Origin: Pseudoalteromonas aliena SW19
GTDB lineage: Bacteria; Pseudomonadota; Gammaproteobacteria; Enterobacterales; Alteromonadaceae
Assembly: GCF_014905615.1 (NCBI RefSeq)
Contig: NZ_AQGU01000029.1
Span: 372,001 to 436,000 of the forward strand
DNA length: 64,000 bases
Reading direction: 5' to 3'
The notes under the pieces were generated by a model. The model was not told the origin of the DNA, made no database searches, and worked only from the letters and a program-made list of their open reading frames with translations. The translations under genes and the position numbers were made by a program. Shown piece by piece: positions 46,337-56,200 of the stretch. Within the stretch, counting starts at the first letter, position 1; every line of letters begins with the position of its first letter.

Positions 46337-46760
46337 GGTGAAAGTTACCGACGCAAAACAGCGCTCAATAAGAGCAAATAAAATTCGGTGTCAACCGGCC
46401 AAGATAATTGACGCTTGATAAGCTAACGCTTCAGTTTTCAAATTCACTGTAAATTACAAAATGATGACTGTGCTTCGCATCGTACAGACCTTTTCACATC
46501 TTTATTAGTTCTCAAAAAATTTAGATTTATTCAACAATAATAATAGGTTAAATAAACAGAACAAAAAAAAATGAAATTAATCTCTAATTTTATTTGTGAA
46601 TTTTGTGTTAAGTTTTTATTTATTTTATGTTATTTACTTGTTTTAAATTAGTTACTGGGCTAGGGTTTTATTCTTAACAGCACTTATTCGCTCGACTGTT
46701 TTAATTATTGAGTTATTGCGTTCAAGTGGAAAGGTATCTTCAAATACTTATGGAGTTAAT
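46337..46760. other. IS21 end and promoter region of the secreted-protein operon
   Basis: The first ~85 bp belong to the IS21 remnant. The rest (46,425-46,760) is very AT-rich and non-coding and should contain the promoter for the six-gene operon. No operator was recognised. Confidence 0.5.
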
Positions 46761-49700
46761 ATGAAAGGATTAAAGTCTCTTTGCGTTTTAGCATTAGCGA
46801 TAAGTACGCATTGCCATGCAACAGAACGTGTATCTTTATTCAACGACACGCAAAAAATTGCGCCTTCTTTACAAAAAAAACAATCCATATTTAGTAATGC
46901 TTCAGATCAAAACTATCTACTCGCGCTAAAAGTATTTGCAGCGCAATACTCAGGTCACACGCTTACATTTCACCAAAGCCAAATTAGTCAAACCAAGCAA
47001 AGCCATACAATTACCCAAAAGTACAAAAATATTCCTATTTGGAATCAAGACCTTGTTGTACTGACTGACGAGAGTGGTGTAGTTGAACAAGTTTATGGCG
47101 ATCTCATTGTTAATGTTGCTAAAGATATATCAACTCTAACTCCCGCGTCAGAAGAACAGCTAAGCGTAGCTCTAGATTCAATAATTTCTCAGTTTAATAA
47201 TGAACGCCCCAGAGTGTATAGACGTAAATCAGCAGAGGAAGTCATTTATATAGATACTCAAGGAAAAGCACGGCACGCTGCTAAAATTGCCTTTTTCACC
47301 GATTTCGAGTCAGGGCCCTTTAAACCACAAAGAATTATCTCTTTTATAGACTTAACGACAAACGAACTCATCAGCCAATCCGATGTATTACAGCGGATCG
47401 TTTATGAGGGAGGAAGCGGCCCATCAGGCAATGACAAGGTTTCACGTCCAGATTATAAGCAAGTAGATTATGTTTCTTATCCACCAAAGACTTTTGTTGT
47501 TGCAATGGAAACTGACAATCAGCAAACCACCTGTTTATTCGATGCAAAAAACGTTGAGACTAGAAACTATAATCACGGCACAGCGCAAGTTAATAATCCT
47601 TATAGCTACAACTGCTCAGATTCAACTCGTAACAATTATAAAGAATATCACGGTGCTCGCTCTGCCTTGAATGATGCCCATCATCATGGACAAACAGCGA
47701 ATTTAATGTTTGAAGCTTACCTTGGGCATAAGCCTTACTTTAATAAAAAGATAACTCAAAATGTCCATTATGGTCTTAACATGGATCAGGCATTTTACGA
47801 AAACGGCGAGGTATATTTTGGTGATGGTGACTACCTCTTCTATCCTATGGTTTCCTTAGATGTAGTTGCGCATGAAATCGCTCATGGTTTTACTGAGGAA
47901 TTTGGCTCAAATACGCCAAAGTCAATGCTGACAGGACAGGCTCGTGCTATTAATGAAGCTTTTTCTGATATGGCGGGTGAAGCAGCTAAATACTTTTACT
48001 TGGGAACCAATGATTGGAAAAGCAATCACGAAACATTTCGCCTCGATGATGCACTGCGTTATTTCAAAACACCTACACTCGATGGAAATTCAATTGATCA
48101 TGTTGATGATTATGATGACTCAGTAACTTCTCATCATGGCGCTGGGGTATTTAACAAAGCTTTTTACTACCTCACTACAACTGATTTAGATAATGAATCC
48201 TCACCTTGGAATACAAAATATTCCTTTATCCTGTTTGCTAACGCAAATAAAAACTGCTGGACCAGTAATAGTAATTATCTTACTGGCGCAGATTGTGTAA
48301 TGCGACAAACCCACACGGTACGTGATCAGTTGACTCAAGATGGGGTTAAAAAGCAAGATGGTAACCAATGGCAAACCATTGAATTACAAAACCATGTACG
48401 TAAGGCGTTTGCGCAAGTAGGTATTGGTCTGAAAGTTGACCGTGGACTCGAAAGCGAACTTGGTTATGACCGCCAATTTTTGGCCTTTGATTTTAAAAAT
48501 TTGACCCGTAAAGATGGTCAGCAACTTACGGCTGCCAACAGCGAGGGCTGGCAATGGCAGTGGAATTTTGGTGATGGCAGTTTGCAAAGTAGCGTCTTTG
48601 AGCCTAAACATAACTTTGCTATTGCAGGCGAATACAACATTGAACTTACGGCTATCGACCCTTCTGGTCAATCAGATATTTTCATGCTGCCTATTGACGT
48701 TTTTGACGACTATTGTCTAGCGCAAGGCATTAATCATAGTAAGTATTACTTATCGTCAGTTTCGTTAAATAACTATAAAAATGACTCTACTTCAAGCAAT
48801 TACAGTGACTACTCATATAATATCGTCGACGTGGAGGACGGTAAAGCACTCAATGTAACGCTAACCGCAGCACCACATCCAGATACTCAAGACAAAACAA
48901 AGAACTTTTATGTCTGGTTAGACAAAGACAATGATGGTTTATTCCACAAGACTGAAGAACTCGTGCTCTATGGAAGCACTAAGACACAATTGACTGGCGA
49001 GATATCATTGAGTGGCGAGTTAAACCAAACTTATCGCATTCGTACTATGGTGTCATTTGGTTTAGTGAAATCAGCGTGTGGGGATATGTCTTGGGGTGAA
49101 GTTGAAGATTACACCGTTAAACTAATCGAAAACAATGACCCTGCTGATTTGAGAATTACCGCTAACCAAGGCGTTAATCAAATGAGTTTTGATAACAGCA
49201 CGGTAGATGCGCGTGTTACGCGTTGGCAGTGGAAATTTGGCGACGGCACCATTAGTAGCGAAAAATCTCCTATTTATAGATATGCGCAGTCTGGAAACTA
49301 TGAGGTAGAACTAAAAGCGTATGATAGATTCAGCAAAGAGATAGGAAGTTGGAACAAACAAGTTCAGTTTGATACGACAATCACAGCAAAATTTACACCA
49401 CAAAGATCTGGTAACACTATTTCTGTAAATACAGATCAAAGTATTATGCCCCAAAACAGTACGATACAGTGGCAATTTGGTGATGGCGATAGCTCTTCGG
49501 TTAGAGATACTCAGCACACCTACCAAGCCGATGGTGAGTACACTATTACACTCACAATTGAACATGTCGATGGTACGCAATCGGCCAGTGAAACGGTAAA
49601 AATTGGCGAGAGCAATTTTACTCCTGAAGTGAGCTATACGGTAAACGAACAAGCAGATGGTATGTTTAAGGTAAGCTTTAATAACACTACCACAAAATCT

Positions 49701-50438
49701 GAAAATGCTGCCCATAATCCCGATGTTACTCTAGTTTGGGATTTTGGAGATGGCACAACACTTACACAAAACAGTAATTTTGGCCAAGACACAGAGCATA
49801 CATATCAAGCCGCTGGAACCTATACCGCTAGCTTAACTATTAGTTACGACAAACCTTTTTGGGATGATTGGGGAAGCCGAGTTACTGGCACCAAAAATAT
49901 GCTGCTAGAGCTTAAATCAGCACAACCTATTGAGTATTGCACGGCAGTGGATCTCACCGACTATGAACGCATTAGTAAAGTGACTTTCAATCAAGATGGT
50001 CCGTTTAGCAATACGCAGCAATCTGGCGTCGTTAACCCGAATAATCCAATCAAACTATATGCCACACAGAGTAATACCTATCGTATTGAAGCCGGTTATG
50101 CAGGCAGTGAAACATTCGCTGAGAATTACCATGTCTGGATTGATTTAAATAGTGATGGTCAATTTGGTAATGGTGACTGGAGAAACGACAAATCAGAGCT
50201 TTTAATAATGGACTTCGACCAGACTAACCAAGACTACGGTAAAGGTTATGTTGAAGGGGAATTTAGCATTCCAAGCAATAAGTTGTCACAGCCTATCACG
50301 ACGACTCGTATGAGAATTTTGCAGTATTACGGATTTAGTAGAGTAAATAGTATCAATCCTTGCTCTGACTATAGCAGTGCCGCAACCTCGGGGAGCGGAG
50401 AAATAGAAGACTACCTTGTCGAAATCTATAAAAATTAA
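46761..50438 (+). CDS. Secreted M4 (thermolysin-like) metalloprotease with PKD and GEVED domains
   Basis: From ATG 46761 (TGGAG 5 bp upstream) the protein has 1225 residues. In order: a signal peptide (to ~20, CHA); an FTP-type propeptide (ITQKYKNIPIWNQDLVVLTD); the M4 catalytic domain with zinc motif HEIAH (His371-His375) and the third ligand in NEAFSDMAG (Glu399); a PKD domain (WQWNFGDGS); a GEVED domain (FYVWLDKDNDGLF, GEVEDYTV); three further PKD-like repeats (WQWKFGDGT, IQWQFGDGD, LVWDFGDGT); and a final GEVED domain (YHVWIDLNSDGQF, GEIEDYLVEI). It is exported, and the propeptide is normally removed by self-cleavage. First gene of the operon; a role in processing the downstream secreted proteins is inferred. 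Confidence 0.92.
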   Translation: MKGLKSLCVLALAISTHCHATERVSLFNDTQKIAPSLQKKQSIFSNASDQNYLLALKVFAAQYSGHTLTFHQSQISQTKQSHTITQKYKNIPIWNQDLVVLTDESGVVEQVYGDLIVNVAKDISTLTPASEEQLSVALDSIISQFNNERPRVYRRKSAEEVIYIDTQGKARHAAKIAFFTDFESGPFKPQRIISFIDLTTNELISQSDVLQRIVYEGGSGPSGNDKVSRPDYKQVDYVSYPPKTFVVAMETDNQQTTCLFDAKNVETRNYNHGTAQVNNPYSYNCSDSTRNNYKEYHGARSALNDAHHHGQTANLMFEAYLGHKPYFNKKITQNVHYGLNMDQAFYENGEVYFGDGDYLFYPMVSLDVVAHEIAHGFTEEFGSNTPKSMLTGQARAINEAFSDMAGEAAKYFYLGTNDWKSNHETFRLDDALRYFKTPTLDGNSIDHVDDYDDSVTSHHGAGVFNKAFYYLTTTDLDNESSPWNTKYSFILFANANKNCWTSNSNYLTGADCVMRQTHTVRDQLTQDGVKKQDGNQWQTIELQNHVRKAFAQVGIGLKVDRGLESELGYDRQFLAFDFKNLTRKDGQQLTAANSEGWQWQWNFGDGSLQSSVFEPKHNFAIAGEYNIELTAIDPSGQSDIFMLPIDVFDDYCLAQGINHSKYYLSSVSLNNYKNDSTSSNYSDYSYNIVDVEDGKALNVTLTAAPHPDTQDKTKNFYVWLDKDNDGLFHKTEELVLYGSTKTQLTGEISLSGELNQTYRIRTMVSFGLVKSACGDMSWGEVEDYTVKLIENNDPADLRITANQGVNQMSFDNSTVDARVTRWQWKFGDGTISSEKSPIYRYAQSGNYEVELKAYDRFSKEIGSWNKQVQFDTTITAKFTPQRSGNTISVNTDQSIMPQNSTIQWQFGDGDSSSVRDTQHTYQADGEYTITLTIEHVDGTQSASETVKIGESNFTPEVSYTVNEQADGMFKVSFNNTTTKSENAAHNPDVTLVWDFGDGTTLTQNSNFGQDTEHTYQAAGTYTASLTISYDKPFWDDWGSRVTGTKNMLLELKSAQPIEYCTAVDLTDYERISKVTFNQDGPFSNTQQSGVVNPNNPIKLYATQSNTYRIEAGYAGSETFAENYHVWIDLNSDGQFGNGDWRNDKSELLIMDFDQTNQDYGKGYVEGEFSIPSNKLSQPITTTRMRILQYYGFSRVNSINPCSDYSSAATSGSGEIEDYLVEIYKN

Positions 50439-50448
50439 GGAAAATAAC

Positions 50449-52401
50449 ATGAAAAAACTAAACAAAAAGGTGCTCATACCGCTTGCAATCGCTTTAGCAA
50501 GCAGTAACGTGGTAGCTGCTAGCAACTATGTTAATGAACAACAAGTTACCACCGCGTCAAAACAGAAGTCTGGGCCTGCAGCAACGAAGGGCACAGCGGT
50601 AACACAGCCGGATCAATTTGGGATCCGCAAGCTAGATATGTCAAATCCACAGCACTATCAATTGGCAAAGTCACGATTGATAAAAGCAAATCGTATTGAG
50701 AGTGATTATCCGCAACTACATAAAACGCTAGATGTAGCTAAAGGACAGCAGTTATCAGCAAAAATGAACATGACAACGTCTGAAGTGCCACCTGTTAGTG
50801 AAGCTGAAGTCGATATCATCAAAGAAGCGCATTTCTTCTTGGATATGAACTTAGCCATTTCATCAGATACAAACGAGCCATATATTATTGTACGTGCAAA
50901 AAGCTCACGTTTTGGCGGTACAAAAGCGACTTACATCGACTTATTATTAGAAGATGCAAACGGCAATCAGCTTGCTCCTTTGGGCTCTACATTTAATGTG
51001 TTGTATGGCAAAGACACGCTTGCAACTTCGACTATTTCATTGAAATCATTGAAGGCAAACTTCCCAAATTTAGATACCATTTATGCCAGTTCATATGTGG
51101 AACTTGAGCAAGAAGATGGCACCATCAGTACAACGATGAAGTATACTGAATACCCCTTCTCATGGGAGCATTTTGAAGCACTTTATGGCTCTGCTTCACC
51201 AGCTGCAAAAGGCGACGCTCCAGTATCTGCACTTAACGTTGGGATCAGTTCATCATTGGACACACGTCCAAAATACAATGCAACTGCACCTATCGATAAA
51301 AACAATGATGCTGTTATTAAAATCTGTCTAAACCGTAGTCATGCAGACTGTGACTACGCAGCAGATCAAATTGGAGATCCTAACGAAATTACGGATGTAA
51401 ACATCCCATTCAACGGTGAATTACGCATTCCTCACGAGATCACTGATATTTATCCAACTATAGGTGATTTACCAAACGGTATAGATGAGCCAACAAATAT
51501 CTATTTACAAGAAGGTATCTATGGTGGCGCGACAAAGCAAAGCTACAAAGGACTCGAAAATGCAGTTAAACAATTTTCTGACTATTTAGAATTTGAAGTT
51601 GATAGTGCAAACCAAGAGTCGATCATCCGCTGGAACATCCCGCGTTCAGAAGGTCGTTTTGGCAATGCCAAACTTTTCTCGAATATCGCCCAAGCAAACT
51701 GGTATATGACATTTGCTGTTAAAGGTTATCCGTACTTTAAAAAGGGGCGTGGTGGCGCGAATGCATTCCAAGTATCGTTAACGTCAGAGACATCAGCGCG
51801 TTTTGGTAACTTTTATAGTGAAGTGTTGCCTATGATGAAGCTTGGTTACAGTTGTTTAGCAACCGGCACAATGATCACTATGGCCGATGGCAAGCAACGC
51901 GCTATTGAAGATATTACGAAAGGCGATTTAGTATTAGGTGCACTAGCTTCGAATACTCAAGTTAAAGAACCTATGCAAGTTATTGATGTGTCAGTAGGAA
52001 TTGAAGCGATTAAGATGTATCGCATAAAAGGCGCTGATGGCTCTGATATCTTAACAACTGAAACCCACCCAATTTCTACCTCTAATAAAGGTCTTATTTG
52101 GGCGAAAGAACTGCAAATAGGTGATCGTATTCTTACGGAAACAGGTTCTGTGCTTGTTACTAATGTAACAAAAGAGAAGTACAAAGACAAAATCTACAAT
52201 TTGAAACTGGCGCCTACAGAAAATTCGAAATTCGCTGAGTCTCGTAATTTTGCAATGTTTGCAAACAGCATGGCGGTAGGGGATTTGGCTACTCAAGACG
52301 AATTGAACTACAAAGATCAGAATATTCGCATGTCGGAAGAAGAGATTCTTCAACGCCTTCCTGAAAAGTGGAAAACTGACTACATCAACAGTTTGGATTA
52401 A
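50449..52401 (+). CDS. Secreted protein with C-terminal Hint (intein-like) domain
   Basis: ATG 50449, with AAGG upstream, gives 650 residues; an overlapping earlier ATG is unlikely. A signal peptide ends VVAA-SN (~23). Residues 24-465 are of unknown family, with sandwich-like segments (EPYIIVRAKSSRFGGTKATY) and few Cys. At Cys469 a Hint domain begins: CLATGTMITMADGKQRAIED, ITKGDLVLG, the TETHPIS block, and the closing NFAMFANSMAVGD. Hint domains can self-cleave at the peptide bond before Cys469; whether this one releases the N-terminal part or splices is unknown. It starts 10 bp after the protease gene. Confidence 0.82.
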   Translation: MKKLNKKVLIPLAIALASSNVVAASNYVNEQQVTTASKQKSGPAATKGTAVTQPDQFGIRKLDMSNPQHYQLAKSRLIKANRIESDYPQLHKTLDVAKGQQLSAKMNMTTSEVPPVSEAEVDIIKEAHFFLDMNLAISSDTNEPYIIVRAKSSRFGGTKATYIDLLLEDANGNQLAPLGSTFNVLYGKDTLATSTISLKSLKANFPNLDTIYASSYVELEQEDGTISTTMKYTEYPFSWEHFEALYGSASPAAKGDAPVSALNVGISSSLDTRPKYNATAPIDKNNDAVIKICLNRSHADCDYAADQIGDPNEITDVNIPFNGELRIPHEITDIYPTIGDLPNGIDEPTNIYLQEGIYGGATKQSYKGLENAVKQFSDYLEFEVDSANQESIIRWNIPRSEGRFGNAKLFSNIAQANWYMTFAVKGYPYFKKGRGGANAFQVSLTSETSARFGNFYSEVLPMMKLGYSCLATGTMITMADGKQRAIEDITKGDLVLGALASNTQVKEPMQVIDVSVGIEAIKMYRIKGADGSDILTTETHPISTSNKGLIWAKELQIGDRILTETGSVLVTNVTKEKYKDKIYNLKLAPTENSKFAESRNFAMFANSMAVGDLATQDELNYKDQNIRMSEEEILQRLPEKWKTDYINSLD

Positions 52402-52412
52402 TCAGGCCACTA

Positions 52413-52433
52413 GGCCTTTCTATTCGAAAGGCC
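52413..52433 (+). other. Intra-operon hairpin
   Basis: Stem GGCCTTTC (52413-52420) / GAAAGGCC (52426-52433), loop TATTC, in the 56-bp gap after the Hint gene. No T-run follows, so it may slow transcription or protect mRNA instead of ending it. Confidence 0.5.
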
Positions 52434-52457
52434 ATACTTCTCTGTAAGGAATTAAAT

Positions 52458-53705
52458 ATGAAATTTACATATTCTCCATTGGCACGTGCCATGGGGGCAG
52501 CGGTTTTTTTTGCCTGTAGTTTTTCAACCGCAGCTGAGCAAATAGGCAATTCTAACTTTGCTACTCAAGCAAGTAACTCTGACTTAGATTCAGTCACACT
52601 AGGTACCGCTTACCACAGTGAAAAAGAAGGTTTTTATGCACTGCAAAGTGTACTTGGTCAAGTAGATGAAACCTATGGTAATACTGAAATGGATTTTGTT
52701 GTCGGTGTTGACATGAGTTATAGCCAACTATCGAGTATGCTTGATGGTAACTTAGGAGCGGCCCTTGATGTTCCCGTAATAAAAGTGGGGGTTGGCGCAA
52801 GCTACGCAAAACAAAATACTGCAGATAACTACACCGGTACTTACACACTATTTCTTTCCTTAAAGCCAAAAAAACGGCTGTTAGTTGCAGATCCTGAAAC
52901 AGGGTTTAAACCTACACAAGCCGCGCTTGATTTGGCCAATGCTAATCCAGGAGACAAATTCAATAATATTGGTAATGAGTTCGTGTCAGCGATTGAATAT
53001 GGATCTCAAGTGATGATCAACCTCAAGTTCCAATATAAAAATGACGAAGACAAAGTAAAATGGGGGGGACAGCTTGGTGTCGATTGGGCTGGTAAAGTCA
53101 ATGTCAGTGGGAAATTGCAAAAAGTAGACGAAGACGTGAAACGTAATATAAAAATTACGGTTTCAGCATTACAGTTTGGTGGCGACCCGATAGAGCTTTT
53201 GAAGGTGATCCCAAATCAACTCGTCAACTGTACGATGGAAAACCCAACACCATGCTTTGATGTTTTTAAAAACAGCATCGATTACATCAAAACCAACTAC
53301 GTTGCTCAGTTTGATACCTTGGATAAATATAACGTTGGTAGAGTATTGACACAAAGTTACACCGATTCAGGGCCAAGCCTATCTCCTTTAGTACCTGATG
53401 ATGTGTACCCAGCTAAAAGCATCTTGACTAAATTGGCGCTCAAAAACATGAGTGATGATTGGGTGCAGACAATTCTCGATAATCGTCGTGCGGATAACGT
53501 ACTCAATTACTACGCCAGTGAGTTGAATAACTCACATCGAACTGCATTAGAAACCATTCGCGATAATTCACTCTTTAACTCTTTTATTTTGGCGGACGCC
53601 GTTGATTTTTGTAAGCGTAATCCAATAGGCAATTATTGCCGTGATAGAGAGCTACAGACTCGTGGCCGCGTTCATCAATATGACCGTAAATGGCTAGAAT
53701 TATAA
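52458..53705 (+). CDS. Secreted MACPF/CDC-like protein A
   Basis: The 415-residue protein has a signal peptide (ends TAA-EQ, ~26). Residues 172-190 read GNEFVSAIEYGSQVMINLK, then a charged stretch, GKLQKVDEDVKRNIKITVSA and FGGDP (240-244), and a Cys pair (258/266). By eye this aligns with the core of cholesterol-dependent cytolysins (ISSVAYGRQVYLKL ... YGGS) and with MACPF proteins (GD.F.S....G). The C-terminal ~150 residues are helical and Cys-poor. No undecapeptide loop is visible. It resembles protein B at 54568 in its N-terminal half as well. A pore-forming role is a strong inference but unproven. Confidence 0.65.
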   Translation: MKFTYSPLARAMGAAVFFACSFSTAAEQIGNSNFATQASNSDLDSVTLGTAYHSEKEGFYALQSVLGQVDETYGNTEMDFVVGVDMSYSQLSSMLDGNLGAALDVPVIKVGVGASYAKQNTADNYTGTYTLFLSLKPKKRLLVADPETGFKPTQAALDLANANPGDKFNNIGNEFVSAIEYGSQVMINLKFQYKNDEDKVKWGGQLGVDWAGKVNVSGKLQKVDEDVKRNIKITVSALQFGGDPIELLKVIPNQLVNCTMENPTPCFDVFKNSIDYIKTNYVAQFDTLDKYNVGRVLTQSYTDSGPSLSPLVPDDVYPAKSILTKLALKNMSDDWVQTILDNRRADNVLNYYASELNNSHRTALETIRDNSLFNSFILADAVDFCKRNPIGNYCRDRELQTRGRVHQYDRKWLEL

Positions 53706-53716
53706 GGAATAAGACT

Positions 53717-54556
53717 ATGTTAAAAGTCATGCTAACCAGCACATTAATTACCTCGCTTGCTGCCATAATAGTGCCATCAGTACAAGCGAATACGACTTTA
53801 TTTGAATCTCGAGATGTACTCACACCACAGCAAGCGTTAGGTCGCTTTCAATGGTTGGAAAAGTGCTATTCAGGATTATTGGTTGAGGTCTCTGATAATA
53901 TTTTCGACCCCACAACCCCCATTCCAAACGATGAGAAAATAGCGGATCTTAAAAAAGTGATGTTATACGAAAATAATACCCTTAGGGGAGATGCTAAATA
54001 CCTCACCTTTGGTGACGAAGATAATGCGAATCCTAAAAACTGGTTTGCGGGTAAATTACCAACTACCTCTTGTTTTCAGATCCCGTCTGACTATCGGATC
54101 AGTGCTGTTATGGTCACTCCCACAATGCCAAACTATTGTACGACAAAGTCTCGTGAGCGAACCTACGAATTCATCCAATCGGTGAAGTTTTCCAATATTG
54201 AGAACACCAGCAGCAACACCTTTTACAGTAACTATGTTGGCGATACCGCGAAAATATATGCAGATAAAAGCTACCAGTTAACATTAACCCCGGGATTTAG
54301 TAGTGCAGAAGCATACCCTGAAACTTGGCATGTGTTTATTGATTGGAACCAAGACGGTGATTTCAACGATACAAAAGAAACCTTGTTTGCTGGTGTTTCT
54401 GAGCAAGCAACTCAGGTCGAAATTACCCCACCAACAGGTGCAAAAAAGGGCATGACGAAAATGCGCGTTACCATGGATTACTTGGGTGGCAGCAATGATG
54501 CATGTAAAGAAGTAGACTCCGGAGAGGTAGAAGATTACCTCCTTTACGTGAAGTAA
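53717..54556 (+). CDS. Secreted single GEVED-domain protein
   Basis: From ATG 53717 (AAGGAAT upstream) the protein has 279 residues. A signal peptide ends VQA-NT (~25). Residues ~30-130 are of unknown fold with three Cys. The second half is a GEVED domain: NYCTTKSRERTYEFIQSVKF, TWHVFIDWNQDGDFND, KMRVTMDYLGGSNDACKEVD and SGEVEDYLLYVK. The same domain ends the operon's metalloprotease. It sits 11 bp after protein A and 11 bp before protein B, which suggests the three are made together and interact. Confidence 0.78.
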   Translation: MLKVMLTSTLITSLAAIIVPSVQANTTLFESRDVLTPQQALGRFQWLEKCYSGLLVEVSDNIFDPTTPIPNDEKIADLKKVMLYENNTLRGDAKYLTFGDEDNANPKNWFAGKLPTTSCFQIPSDYRISAVMVTPTMPNYCTTKSRERTYEFIQSVKFSNIENTSSNTFYSNYVGDTAKIYADKSYQLTLTPGFSSAEAYPETWHVFIDWNQDGDFNDTKETLFAGVSEQATQVEITPPTGAKKGMTKMRVTMDYLGGSNDACKEVDSGEVEDYLLYVK

Positions 54557-54567
54557 TAGGTGGCAAC

Positions 54568-56076
54568 ATGAACTTATACAAACAGACTATCGCGGCACTT
54601 ATTGCCTGCACTACACCTTTCGCATTCGCAGATTCAAATTTTGTGAATGAAGCACAGCTAATGCAAAAAGCACTCAATGTGAATACCTTCCAAAGTGAAA
54701 TACCTGGATTGGTGAACGATCACATTGTGTTGGGTACAGCTTATAACAGCGATCAAAAACGCTTTTTGAATGTTCAAACTGTCGCAGGTGAAACCATTGA
54801 AACCCTTGGTAATACTCGTGTGCAATTTGAATTAGTAAATAATGGCAGCTACGACGCAGTTCTTCGTCAGCTAAATGGTAATGTTGATGTAGATGTTGGC
54901 TTTCCTGTTATTCGTATTAAAGCGGGTGGTCATTTAGCCAAGGAAATGTCCTCTACTGAGTTTTCGAATACTTATACCTTCCAAGCATCGTTGACACCCA
55001 AAAAACGTGTTCTTATGCCAACAGATGCCAATATTGGTTATACATTGACACCTTCAGGTAATACGCTAGCAAATGAGTATCAAAGTAAACTAATGAGCAT
55101 GGCTGGTGATGCCTTTATTAGTGAGATTGAATACGGTGCTCAGTTACTTATTAACATGAAAATTGAGTACTTAAGTGAGCAGCACAAAAGTGAAATTGGC
55201 GGTTATTTAGGCGTTAGCTATGGCGCAGGAAATATTGGTATTAGCGTCGATGGTAAGCTTAATTATATTGACGAAGATCTTAAGAAAAGTGTACGTATCA
55301 CCGTCAGAGCATTGCAAAAAGGGGGGGATCCTAAGCAGCTGCTAAGTATAATTCCTAACAATATTATCACTTGTTCACTTGATAACTATGAGCCTTGCTT
55401 TACCTTATTTGAGCAAGCGGTGAACTATGCGAAGAACGATTTTGGCAATCAGTTTAATGCACTCTCTGATTATAATGTTGTGCGTTACAAAGCAACTCCT
55501 TACGAGATCAGTTCACAGGATTTACGTCGCTTAGACTCCGGTAATAAAGATATTCGCTTTGAAACTACCTACCGTACTTTATGGCTTGAAGATCAATTCA
55601 AAAAGTCGGTTAATCATGAGCACCGTGCTCGTGGTGTGCTTGCACAATACGCTAGCTGGATGACTGATGTACAGCGTCAAAAAGCAGAAAGCGTGCAGGA
55701 AGCCGCTTACAATAACGCTTGGATTTATGAGCAATATGCCCGAGTTTGTCGCGATAACCCTTATGGGGCAGCATGTTCAGATGCATGGAATGATTACCTC
55801 AACACCTGTGGTGGTAGCGGTGTCGGCTGCATACAAAGCTACACGCTTGCTGATCTGAATATACCAGCGGATAACATGAGCCAATATTTCAAATGCGAAA
55901 ATGCTCGAGAGGCAACCGCGAACTTTGGTATTGAAGAAAACCATGTATCGCTTGGGTTTAGACAATTAGGTTGGGCACCATCATTTGTTGATGCTAATGA
56001 CCCCGCTGCGGGTGTGATGGCATGGCTACCATGTAAATCAGCCCTTCCAACCTATGGAGCTGCTTTTGAAAATTAG
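54568..56076 (+). CDS. Secreted MACPF/CDC-like protein B
   Basis: The 502-residue protein has a signal peptide (ends AFA-DS, ~21). It shares with protein A the segments VLGTAYNSDQ, GETIETLGNT, SNTYTFQASLTPKKRVLMP, the core GDAFISEIEYGAQLLINMK (180-198), LNYIDEDLKKSVRITVRALQ and KGGDP (251-255), and the Cys pair CSLDNYEPCF. The C-terminal ~100 residues differ and contain several Cys (CRDNPYGAACSDAW, CGGSGVGC, ..., FKCENA). It probably forms a pore or membrane complex with protein A (inference). Confidence 0.65.
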   Translation: MNLYKQTIAALIACTTPFAFADSNFVNEAQLMQKALNVNTFQSEIPGLVNDHIVLGTAYNSDQKRFLNVQTVAGETIETLGNTRVQFELVNNGSYDAVLRQLNGNVDVDVGFPVIRIKAGGHLAKEMSSTEFSNTYTFQASLTPKKRVLMPTDANIGYTLTPSGNTLANEYQSKLMSMAGDAFISEIEYGAQLLINMKIEYLSEQHKSEIGGYLGVSYGAGNIGISVDGKLNYIDEDLKKSVRITVRALQKGGDPKQLLSIIPNNIITCSLDNYEPCFTLFEQAVNYAKNDFGNQFNALSDYNVVRYKATPYEISSQDLRRLDSGNKDIRFETTYRTLWLEDQFKKSVNHEHRARGVLAQYASWMTDVQRQKAESVQEAAYNNAWIYEQYARVCRDNPYGAACSDAWNDYLNTCGGSGVGCIQSYTLADLNIPADNMSQYFKCENAREATANFGIEENHVSLGFRQLGWAPSFVDANDPAAGVMAWLPCKSALPTYGAAFEN

Positions 56077-56200
56077 TGAGTAATAAAAAATGCTAAGATT
56101 CAATTAGTAAAATTGGGACGTGGTAAGTAATAAACAATCTAATATTGAGTTATTGCTTCCTCGCCCTTTGCCTCTGCAAACCATTTACAGGAATTTATGT

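Noticed and set aside
49311..49715. Minus-strand frame of 134 codons inside the metalloprotease gene
   Set aside because: It is antisense to conserved PKD domains and carries no coding signals of its own.
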